A stretch of 64,000 bases of DNA from Gallionellales bacterium GWA2_54_124 (lineage in GTDB: Bacteria; Pseudomonadota; Gammaproteobacteria; Burkholderiales; Gallionellaceae). Below the pieces are notes generated by a model. The model was not told where the DNA came from, did not search any database, and was given only the letters and a program-made list of their open reading frames with translations. This document shows, one piece after another, positions 57,268-64,000 of this stretch (the stretch's first letter is position 1; each line of letters begins with the position of its first letter). The translations under genes and the position numbers were made by a program. The DNA lies in assembly GCA_001801025.1 (NCBI GenBank), contig MGWO01000013.1, positions 318,492-382,491 on the forward strand, in the 5' to 3' direction.

Positions 57268-58806
57268 ATGAAAGCGACTCCTGTCTTATTGCTTATTCTG
57301 GATGGCTTCGGCTACCGCGAAGATACCGACTCCAATGCTATTCTGGCCGCAAAAAAACCCAACTGGGATGCCTTGTGGCAGACGTATCCACACACGCTGA
57401 TCAATGCTTCTGAAAAGCATGTCGGCCTACCCTCTAACCAGATGGGAAACTCTGAAGTGGGGCATCTGAACATCGGCGCAGGACGCATCGTGTATCAGGA
57501 TTTGAGCCGTGTTGATGTCGCGATTGAAGACGGCAGTTTTTTCAACAATCCCGCACTAACGGATGCCATTTCAATCGCAAAAAGCAATGACAGCGCACTG
57601 CACATCATGGGACTGCTCTCGGCAGGCGGCGTACACAGCCACGAAAGTCACATCCACGCCATGCTGGAAATGGCAGCTAAGAACGGCCTCAAAAAGGTGT
57701 ATCTGCACGCCTTTCTCGATGGCCGCGACACGCCGCCGAAAAGCGCAGCGCCTTCACTCATCGCGTTGCAGGATAAATGTGCCGCATTAGGCGCCGGAAA
57801 AATCGCCAGCATCGTCGGACGTTTTTATGTGATGGATCGCGACAATCGCTGGGAACGCGTGCAACCGGCCTATGAATTACTGACACAAGGACGCGCGGAC
57901 TATTGCGCAACCGATGCGCTCAGCGGCCTTAACGCCGCTTATGCGCGCGATGAGTCGGATGAATTCGTCAGACCAACCCGAATTAGCGCCGAGGGCGAGC
58001 CGCCCGTCACCATGCAGGATGGCGATGTCGTCGTCTTTATGAATTTCCGTGCCGATCGCGCGCGCGAAATCACCCGTGCGCTGACCGATGAAGCGTTTAG
58101 CGGATTTGATCGTGCCTGGCTGCCTAAATTCGGCCGTTACGTCACGCTCAGCAACTACGGATCCGAGTTCACCCTGCCGTGCGCCTATACAGCCGAAGCC
58201 ATCCACAACGACATCGGCGAATACGTCGCTCACCTCGGCCTGAAACAGTTGCGCATCGCTGAAACGGAAAAATACGCCCACGTCACCTATTTTTTCAGCG
58301 GCGGCAAAGAAGAGCCCTATCCGGGCGAAGATCGCATACTGGTCCCCTCCCCAAAAGTTGCCACCTACGACTTGCAACCTGAGATGAGCGCGTATACCGT
58401 CACAGAAAAACTGGAAGCCGCCATTTTAAGCCGGCAGTATCCGCTGATTGTCTGTAACTATGCGAATGGCGATATGGTGGGACACAGCGGCAATATGGAC
58501 GCTGCAATCAAAGCGGTTGAAACGCTGGATGTGTGTATCGGACGCATCGTCAAAGCGATGCAATCTATCGGCGGTGAAGTCATATTAACGGCTGATCACG
58601 GCAATGCCGAACAGATGATGGACAATACCACCCATCAGGCACATACCGCTCATACGCTCAATCCGGTTCCCTTCCTGTATATAGGACGCCCCTGCACCTT
58701 GACTGACGGCGGTTCGCTGCGCGATCTGGCACCCAGCCTGTTGTATATGATGGGGCTGACCCAACCCGCTGAAATGACAGGGCACAGCTTGATCAAACTA
58801 TTGTGA
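57268..58806 (+). CDS. gpmI: 2,3-bisphosphoglycerate-independent phosphoglycerate mutase
   Basis: The 512-residue manganese enzyme interconverts 3- and 2-phosphoglycerate. The metal and nucleophile segments are LLILDGFGYRE and QMGNSEVGHLNIGAGR (catalytic serine in NSEVG), with HAFLDGRDTPP and TADHGNAEQM. The length is standard. The stop overlaps the next start as GTGA. Confidence 0.97.
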   Translation: MKATPVLLLILDGFGYREDTDSNAILAAKKPNWDALWQTYPHTLINASEKHVGLPSNQMGNSEVGHLNIGAGRIVYQDLSRVDVAIEDGSFFNNPALTDAISIAKSNDSALHIMGLLSAGGVHSHESHIHAMLEMAAKNGLKKVYLHAFLDGRDTPPKSAAPSLIALQDKCAALGAGKIASIVGRFYVMDRDNRWERVQPAYELLTQGRADYCATDALSGLNAAYARDESDEFVRPTRISAEGEPPVTMQDGDVVVFMNFRADRAREITRALTDEAFSGFDRAWLPKFGRYVTLSNYGSEFTLPCAYTAEAIHNDIGEYVAHLGLKQLRIAETEKYAHVTYFFSGGKEEPYPGEDRILVPSPKVATYDLQPEMSAYTVTEKLEAAILSRQYPLIVCNYANGDMVGHSGNMDAAIKAVETLDVCIGRIVKAMQSIGGEVILTADHGNAEQMMDNTTHQAHTAHTLNPVPFLYIGRPCTLTDGGSLRDLAPSLLYMMGLTQPAEMTGHSLIKLL

Positions 58807-59954
58807 AATTTGCGCTGATACTGTGTTTGCTGGCAGGCCAAGCTTCGGCCAGCCAGCAGGAAGAACTGGAGAACCTGCGCCAGCGCATCAAGGAGATGCA
58901 AAGTGAGATCGCCAAAACCAGCGAGTCCAAATCAGAAGCGGCGGATTCATTACGCGCGTCTGAACTTGCGATCAGCGACAGCAATCGCCGTCTTGCGCAA
59001 CTATCTGAACAAAAACGTGATGCCGACCGAAAACTCGGCGTACTCGAAATTCAACGCCAGCAACTGGAGCAACATATAACAGGCCAGCAGGTGTTGCTTG
59101 AAAAATTGCTCTATCAGCAATATCTGGGCGGCAAGCACGACTATCTCAAACTGATGCTGGACAACCAGGATCCGAATAAGGTTGCACGAGACCTGCAATA
59201 CTTTCAATACATTGCACGCAACCGTGCCAGCTGGCTTGACAGTTTGCGACGTGACCTCAAGGAACTGGATGACGTCAGAACGGCTGTTCATACTCAAAGT
59301 GAAACACTGACCAATCTACGTACAGAACAAGCCACTCAAAAAGAAAAGCTACGACAAGATCAACGAGACAGACAGCTGGTACTCGGACAGATTTCCAAGC
59401 AACTCTTGCAACAACGCAAAGAAATTTCCCGATTGCAGCACGACGAAAACAGACTGGCCAATCTGGTGAGCAAGATCGCACAAATGCTTGCAAAACCAAA
59501 AACCAAGTCTTTATTTCACAACACCAATATTCCGGATAGCCGCTTTGACGGCAAGCCCTTCGAAGAACTGATGGGCAAACTCGCATTACCGGTCAAAGGT
59601 GAGATTACCAATCAATTCGGCGCAACCCGTCCCGACAGCACCGTGATCTGGAAGGGCTTATTTATCAGCACTGCTCACGGACAACCCGTCAGATCCATTG
59701 CCGCCGGCCGTGTGGTATTTGCCGACTGGCTGCGCGGATTCGGCAACCTGCTGATCATCGATCACGGCAATGCCTATATGAGCTTGTACGGCAACAACGA
59801 AACACTTTACAAACAGGTCGGCGATGAAATTCATGGCGGCGATGCCATCTCAACGGTCGGCAACAGCGGTGGGAATGCAGATTCCGGTTTATACTTTGAA
59901 CTGCGTCATGAAAGCCGCCCGCTCGATCCTGCAAAGTGGCTGGCTAAAAAATAA
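58803..59954 (+). CDS. envC: EnvC-like murein hydrolase activator
   Basis: The 383-residue periplasmic protein has a signal peptide (to about 18), long coiled coils (about 20-240) and a C-terminal LytM/M23 domain. The catalytic HxGxD and HxH motifs of active M23 peptidases are missing (for instance LYFELRH stands in place of HLHFE). It is therefore a degenerate activator of cell-division amidases, like EnvC of E. coli. It starts with GTG overlapping gpmI. Confidence 0.92.
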   Translation: MKFALILCLLAGQASASQQEELENLRQRIKEMQSEIAKTSESKSEAADSLRASELAISDSNRRLAQLSEQKRDADRKLGVLEIQRQQLEQHITGQQVLLEKLLYQQYLGGKHDYLKLMLDNQDPNKVARDLQYFQYIARNRASWLDSLRRDLKELDDVRTAVHTQSETLTNLRTEQATQKEKLRQDQRDRQLVLGQISKQLLQQRKEISRLQHDENRLANLVSKIAQMLAKPKTKSLFHNTNIPDSRFDGKPFEELMGKLALPVKGEITNQFGATRPDSTVIWKGLFISTAHGQPVRSIAAGRVVFADWLRGFGNLLIIDHGNAYMSLYGNNETLYKQVGDEIHGGDAISTVGNSGGNADSGLYFELRHESRPLDPAKWLAKK

Positions 59955-59965
59955 AAGGAGTAACT

Positions 59966-61351
59966 ATGCGTCGTATGGAAAAAGCGGGATTGGTAGGGTT
60001 TGGTTTGGTCGCAGGGGTTGCACTCAGCCTGCATTTTGCGGCCCTAGCCGACAAAGAAACACTGGCCTCCCCACTTCCTATCGAAGAGTTGCGCGCCTTC
60101 ACTGAGGTGTTCGGTCATATCAAAAACAGTTATGTAGAACCTGTCAGCGATAAAAAACTTTTCACCGAGGCCATCAACGGCATGCTCAACGGGCTCGACC
60201 CCCATTCAGCCTATCTTGATGCGGATGCCTTTAAAGACTTGCAGGTCGGAACACAAGGCGAATTCGGCGGATTAGGCATCGAAGTTGGCATGGAAGACGG
60301 ACTTGTCAAAGTAATCTCCCCTATAGAAGACACACCGGCCTATCTGGCAGGTGTCAAAAGCGGCGACCTGATTCTGAAACTGGATGATGCGCTGGTCAAA
60401 GGCATGTCCTTAAACGATGCCGTCAAGCGTATGCGGGGCAAGCCGGGCAGCAAAATCGTGCTGACGATACTGCGTAAAAACGAGCTCAAACCGCTGACTA
60501 TTACCGTTGTCAGGGCCGTGATCAAGGTGCAGAGCGTGAAGGCCAAGCTGGCTGAACCCGGATACGGTTTCGTACGCATCACACAATTTCAGGAACACAC
60601 AGGAGAAAATCTCGCCACTGCGCTGGATAAACTGGTCAAAGAAAACAAGGGAGCTCTGAGCGGGCTGGTACTGGATTTACGCAACGACCCTGGCGGCTTG
60701 CTCGATGGTGCCGTTGCGGTATCGGCCGCCTTCCTGGCAAAAGATGCACTTGTGGTTTACACCGAAGGGCGCACAGAGGATGCCAAGATGCGACTTACTG
60801 CATCCCCGGAATACTATCTGCGCGGCAGCAACAAGAATGATTACATCAAAAACATCCCCGCCTCGATCAAGAGCGTGCCGTTGGTTGTGCTGGTCAATGG
60901 CGGTTCAGCATCTGCATCCGAGATCGTCGCAGGCGCATTGCAGGATCACAAGCGCGGGGTCATCATGGGAACCCAGACCTTCGGCAAGGGTTCCGTACAA
61001 ACGGTACTGCCGCTAGGAAACAATACGGCCATCAAATTAACGACTGCACGCTATTACACACCGGGTGGACGTTCAATTCAGGCCAAGGGTATCGTTCCGG
61101 ACATTCTTGCCGAAGACCCCTCAATATCCGCATCCGACAACGTGTTCCGTTTGCGAGAAGCGGATCTTGAAAAGCATTTGGCAAATGATAAGCAGCCTGA
61201 AGAGAAGACGCCGAGTACCGTCAAATCAGATTCGTCCACGAAGATCAGTACTGAAAAGCTTCCGCCTACTGAGTACGGCTCAAAAAATGATTACCAGTTA
61301 AATCAGGCATTTAACCTACTAAAAGGCATGAAAATTCTGCAAGGAAAATAG
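59966..61351 (+). CDS. carboxyl-terminal processing protease (S41)
   Basis: The 461-residue periplasmic protease has an N-terminal signal anchor, a PDZ domain (about 95-185, with EFGGLGIEVG and AGVKSGDLILKLDD) and an S41 catalytic domain. The Ser-Lys pair is S316 in GGSASASE and K341 in TFGKGSVQT, with the correct 25-residue spacing. A charged tail follows. A clear AAGGAG precedes the ATG. It follows envC by 11 bp, a common arrangement. Confidence 0.95.
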   Translation: MRRMEKAGLVGFGLVAGVALSLHFAALADKETLASPLPIEELRAFTEVFGHIKNSYVEPVSDKKLFTEAINGMLNGLDPHSAYLDADAFKDLQVGTQGEFGGLGIEVGMEDGLVKVISPIEDTPAYLAGVKSGDLILKLDDALVKGMSLNDAVKRMRGKPGSKIVLTILRKNELKPLTITVVRAVIKVQSVKAKLAEPGYGFVRITQFQEHTGENLATALDKLVKENKGALSGLVLDLRNDPGGLLDGAVAVSAAFLAKDALVVYTEGRTEDAKMRLTASPEYYLRGSNKNDYIKNIPASIKSVPLVVLVNGGSASASEIVAGALQDHKRGVIMGTQTFGKGSVQTVLPLGNNTAIKLTTARYYTPGGRSIQAKGIVPDILAEDPSISASDNVFRLREADLEKHLANDKQPEEKTPSTVKSDSSTKISTEKLPPTEYGSKNDYQLNQAFNLLKGMKILQGK

Positions 61352-61368
61352 GAGATAAGGAACCTGTC

Positions 61369-61773
61369 ATGATGAATCCTTTCGATCTGGAAAAAAAACG
61401 AGAACTCTTGTTTGCGACTGAGCCCGCCGGACAAGCGGAGCGCGCACTGGCTATTTTGAGCGGACTTGCTAATCTGAAAGCATGCGCAAGTTCGCGTGCT
61501 CATGCCGTCGAAATTCAATACAATTTGCAAAACTACACGCTCGCGGGTTTAGAGCATGCGCTGGAGCAAGAAGGTTTCCAACTCGACCAGAGTTTTTTAC
61601 ATCATGTCGGTCGCAATATTATTCATTACTGCGAGGATACCTCGCGCCATAACATGGAAATTCGCGGTCACATCACAAAGAAAAACGAAAAGGAAGTATT
61701 TGTCGGCATAGGGGGGCAGCATAGCCATACCGACCCTGCAGGAAAACCGCCTGCATTGCGTGAATACGAGTAA
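61369..61773 (+). CDS. conserved hypothetical protein, possible HMA-like fold
   Basis: The 134-residue soluble protein has a central segment (ERALAILSGLANLKACASS through GLEHALEQEGFQLD) whose beta-alpha-beta pattern resembles a heavy-metal-associated ferredoxin fold, but without CxxC. The C-terminus is rich in His and charged residues (FLHHVGRNIIHYCEDTSRHN, then GGQHSHTDP). It lies 17 bp after the protease and 9 bp before the MoeB-like gene, so it is co-transcribed. Function unknown; metal binding is a guess. Confidence 0.75.
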   Translation: MMNPFDLEKKRELLFATEPAGQAERALAILSGLANLKACASSRAHAVEIQYNLQNYTLAGLEHALEQEGFQLDQSFLHHVGRNIIHYCEDTSRHNMEIRGHITKKNEKEVFVGIGGQHSHTDPAGKPPALREYE

Positions 61774-61782
61774 TACAACGGC

Positions 61783-62532
61783 ATGGATGACTTTCAGCTG
61801 CAGCGTTACGGCAGACATATTTTGCTCGACGAGATTGGCATCGAAGGTCAGCAGCGGCTTTTACAATCGCGCGTACTCATTGTTGGCCTGGGCGGCCTGG
61901 GCTCTCCGGCATCGCTCTATCTGGCGTCCAGCGGAGTCGGTCATATCACACTTTGTGATGACGACTTCGTAGACCTGTCGAATTTGCAACGTCAGATCGC
62001 ACACCGCACATCCAGCATTGGCCTCTCCAAAGTCAGTTCGGCTGCCGCTGCAATTTTTGATATCAATCCTGAAACAAACTGCGTTCAATTTGCAACACGC
62101 GCGAACGAGGCTGAACTTGATCAACTTGTTGCAAATCATGATGTCGTGCTCGACTGCAGCGATAATTTTCCGACACGGTATGCCGTGAACCAGTCGTGCC
62201 TGACTCAACGAACTCCGCTCGTATCTGGCGCCGCCATCCTGTTCTCTGGGCAGGCATCTGTATTCGACTTCCGTGACCGTCAATCTGCCTGTTACAACTG
62301 CCTGTTTCCGGAAGACACGGAATCCGAAAATTTGCGCTGCGCTACCACCGGAATTTTTTCGCCTTTAACCGGGATCATAGGTACGATTCAAGCGGCGGAA
62401 GCACTCAAATTACTAATCGGGATCAAGCCAGGACTTTCAGGCAGGTTTTTAACTGTTAATGCACTAGATATGTGCTTCCGACAGAGCGGAATTGCCAAAG
62501 ATCCTAACTGCTCTCGCTGTGGCTCATCTTAA
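61783..62532 (+). CDS. MoeB/ThiF/HesA-family adenylyltransferase
   Basis: The 249-residue E1-like enzyme adenylates the C-terminus of a ubiquitin-like sulfur carrier (MoaD or ThiS) for molybdopterin or thiamine synthesis. The ATP loop is VGLGGLGSPASLYLASSGVG; DDDFVDLSNLQRQ and two zinc CxxC pairs (CYNC, CSRC) are present. No C-terminal rhodanese domain occurs. Which carrier it serves cannot be told from sequence. Confidence 0.93.
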   Translation: MDDFQLQRYGRHILLDEIGIEGQQRLLQSRVLIVGLGGLGSPASLYLASSGVGHITLCDDDFVDLSNLQRQIAHRTSSIGLSKVSSAAAAIFDINPETNCVQFATRANEAELDQLVANHDVVLDCSDNFPTRYAVNQSCLTQRTPLVSGAAILFSGQASVFDFRDRQSACYNCLFPEDTESENLRCATTGIFSPLTGIIGTIQAAEALKLLIGIKPGLSGRFLTVNALDMCFRQSGIAKDPNCSRCGSS

Positions 62533-62621
62533 ATCGCTCTGGTGAACTAGGTACGGCGCCAATGCAGCAGCATGCAATGCTATCATTCACATCTGTTTGG
62601 ATTTTTTGAAGGCAACCCGAC

Positions 62622-63662
62622 ATGTTACTTCCACATTTAAATAGTTCGCTAAAACATGCGTTACAGTCATTGGCAGCGATGACAGGACATCGTGATCGTG
62701 AACTTCTTGCACGTACGCTGGTTGCAACCTTATCCGAACTCATTGAAGATAGCGCAATCACCCTATATAGACTACTGGGTGATGAAGCTATTCTGGTTGC
62801 GCAGGAAAATAGGGCTATCCCGCATACCCAAATTGCGGAAGCGAGCATCATCATTTCTGACCGAATGGAATTTAAAAGTGTTATTGATTCGCGATGTGAA
62901 TCAATAACCGCACTGGATGCACAAACAATCAAAGTGATTATTCCGATTCACGGCAAACAGGAAATTGCAGCCTTGCTGGTTATAATCACCAATGCTAATT
63001 TCAATCAATCCCTGTCCTTAGCCCGCGACATATTGACCATCTACAGTAACTATCTGAATTTACTGGATGAAAGCGAGACCGATACGCTGACCGGATTACT
63101 TAATCGTCGCACTTTCGACAATAATCTTGAGAAAATGCTGACAGATAATACAGATCCGGAAGTTCCGATAATAGAGATTAATTCTCATTCGAGGAAACCT
63201 CCCTCATCTGAACTTCCTCACTGGCTAGCCGTGATGGACATTGACCACTTTAAGCGCATCAACGATGAATTCGGTCACTTGTATGGCGACGAGGTGTTGT
63301 TACTGCTATCCCGATGCATGAGAAGAAATTTTAGACAGACAGATAAGCTGTTCCGTTTCGGCGGTGAGGAATTCGTCGTCGTTCTGGACAGAACCAGAGA
63401 ATTTGATGCGTCAAAAGTTTTAGAACGCTTCCGTACAGCAATAGAAAGCTATGATTTTCCACAAGTCGGCCGCGTCACGATCAGCATCGGCTTTGCCTGC
63501 CTTAATGGGAAAGACGACCCTTCTACACTCGTTGGCCGCGCAGATCAGGCACTATATTACGCTAAAGAGCATGGCAGAAATCAGGTCTGCTTCTATGAAG
63601 GGCTAATCGCTGAAGGAAAACTGAGCGCTGAACACTTTACGGATGATGTTCAACTTTTCTAG
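62622..63662 (+). CDS. diguanylate cyclase (GGDEF)
   Basis: The 346-residue protein has an N-terminal GAF-like sensor region (about 20-140) and a GGDEF domain. DTLTGLLNRRTFD begins the domain and the active site is GGEEF at 247-251. An inhibitory RxxD site (R238-D241) lies five residues before it. It should make cyclic-di-GMP with product inhibition. No membrane segment is evident. Together with the HD-GYP and MshE proteins it may set attachment behaviour. Confidence 0.92.
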   Translation: MLLPHLNSSLKHALQSLAAMTGHRDRELLARTLVATLSELIEDSAITLYRLLGDEAILVAQENRAIPHTQIAEASIIISDRMEFKSVIDSRCESITALDAQTIKVIIPIHGKQEIAALLVIITNANFNQSLSLARDILTIYSNYLNLLDESETDTLTGLLNRRTFDNNLEKMLTDNTDPEVPIIEINSHSRKPPSSELPHWLAVMDIDHFKRINDEFGHLYGDEVLLLLSRCMRRNFRQTDKLFRFGGEEFVVVLDRTREFDASKVLERFRTAIESYDFPQVGRVTISIGFACLNGKDDPSTLVGRADQALYYAKEHGRNQVCFYEGLIAEGKLSAEHFTDDVQLF

Positions 63663-63736
63663 TTTACTGAGTTCAATCTGGGTGACTGAATGCCTCAGAC
63701 TCCGAGTTTAAAGGCCGATTAGCAGACCAAAGCAAA

Positions 63737-63762
63737 AACCCCCGCCGTTACCGGAGGGGGTT
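63737..63762 (-). terminator. Rho-independent terminator (distal)
   Basis: AACCCCC at 63737-63743 pairs with GGGGGTT at 63756-63762, with a further three pairs beyond one mismatch and a 4-nt loop. On the minus strand it ends in TTTTTGC, so it terminates rRNA-side transcripts. Confidence 0.8.
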
Positions 63763-63767
63763 ATGCA

Positions 63768-63792
63768 TATAAGGCGTCTGACGATGACCTAC
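63768..63792 (-). pseudogene. remnant of a second 5S rRNA 3' end
   Basis: These 25 bp match 63934-63958, the 3' end of the 5S rRNA gene, at 24 positions. Sequence beyond the match is unrelated. Its own terminator follows, so it looks like the remains of a tandem 5S copy. Confidence 0.75.
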
Positions 63793-63907
63793 GCTGATCC
63801 GTCCAACGTAATTTTCATTCGTCTCGCCACAAGGGCAGCATAAGAGCCGTCGTGCAGCCCTTGCACCAGGTTCAAGCAGGTCAACTATTTAGTAAGCGTA
63901 AAACAAA

Positions 63908-63927
63908 AAGCCCTCTTTCGAGGGCTT
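63908..63927 (-). terminator. rRNA operon terminator (proximal)
   Basis: AAGCCCTC and GAGGGCTT form a perfect 8-bp stem with a 4-nt loop. On the minus strand it runs into TTTTGTTTT, just past the 5S 3' end. Confidence 0.9.
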
Positions 63928-63937
63928 AGTGTTTATA

Positions 63938-64000
63938 AGGAGTCTGACGATGACCTACTTTCACATGGGTAATCCACACTATCATTGGCGCGGAGTCGTT
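63938..64000 (-). rRNA. rrf: 5S ribosomal RNA, 3' part
   Basis: Read on the minus strand the sequence is AACGACTCCGCGCCAATGAT, then AGTGTGGATTACCCATGTGA and AAGTAGGTCATCGTCAG, the conserved 3' half of a betaproteobacterial 5S rRNA. The gene continues beyond the right edge, so the rRNA operon lies to the right and is transcribed leftward. The exact 3' end is uncertain by a few bases. Confidence 0.93.

Larger units (their letters stand above)
63663..63933. other. spacer with duplicated 5S rRNA tail and two terminators
   Basis: No protein gene is apparent. The stretch holds a 25-bp copy of the 5S 3' tail and terminator structures, all reading on the minus strand. It separates the convergent diguanylate cyclase gene and rRNA operon. 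Confidence 0.8.

Overview
The window looks like a chromosome segment of a betaproteobacterium, most likely of the order Nitrosomonadales (Gallionellaceae or Sulfuricellaceae-like). This is an inference from gene content and order: ftsK-lolA-rarA-serS, gpsA-SH3-secB-grx-rhodanese, gpmI-envC-ctpA-moeB, a bioBFHCD cluster, a sulfide:quinone oxidoreductase-like gene, and betaproteobacterial-type 5S rRNA. No species is claimed.

Region 1 (about 1-12,455) is an accessory island ending at a tRNA-Ser(CGA) gene. It holds an MvaI/BcnI-type restriction endonuclease with an extra N-terminal domain and no methyltransferase in view. Next comes a translationally coupled DUF3489-DUF2924-large serine recombinase cassette. 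Then follow a 1,611-residue STAND-type NTPase with a nuclease-like N-terminus (Avs-like) and, convergent with it, a 686-residue CHAT protease-like protein. Together they read as a mobile anti-phage defence island; every defence role is inferred from domains.

Region 2 (12,594-29,153) is housekeeping. It carries mltF, then a leftward run luxR-type regulator-ftsK-lolA-rarA-methyltransferase-serS, then SCO1 and a SafE-like membrane protein, the biotin genes bioB-F-H-C-D (all leftward), and rightward comF and an HD-GYP gene.

Region 3 (29,150-45,539) is a complete leftward MSHA-type IV pilus locus in the order mshE-G-orf82-A-C-D-O-P-Q-I-PilN-J-K-L-M-N. MshE carries two N-terminal MshEN motifs of the kind that bind cyclic-di-GMP. 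An HD-GYP phosphodiesterase gene abuts the locus and a GGDEF cyclase lies near the right edge, so surface attachment is probably under cyclic-di-GMP control.

Region 4 (45,626-57,192) has trmL, gpsA, an SH3 protein, secB, glutaredoxin, rhodanese, a PglL/Wzy-like O-ligase, a DUF2892 protein and a two-gene RND efflux system behind a near-perfect 34-bp palindrome. Further on are a previously uncalled 54-codon gene, a sulfide:quinone oxidoreductase-like flavoprotein and an ArsR repressor. The two cysteines of that repressor are spaced as in the persulfide sensors SqrR/BigR.

Region 5 (57,268-64,000) has gpmI, envC, ctpA, an unknown 134-residue protein, a MoeB/ThiF protein and a diguanylate cyclase. 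It ends in the 3' part of a 5S rRNA gene on the minus strand, plus a 25-bp duplicate of the 5S tail with its own terminator.

The most unusual feature is window-wide: short arrays of 7-bp tandem repeats (units such as CAGGATT, CAGGAAT, GTGGTAA, TTGCCAC, ACGACTG, AGTGGGG). They sit in the 5' leaders of lolA and the SafE-like gene, at several msh gene junctions, inside the prepilin leader peptides of MshD and MshO, and as an in-frame insertion inside BioH. They resemble the heptamer repeats known from filamentous cyanobacteria.
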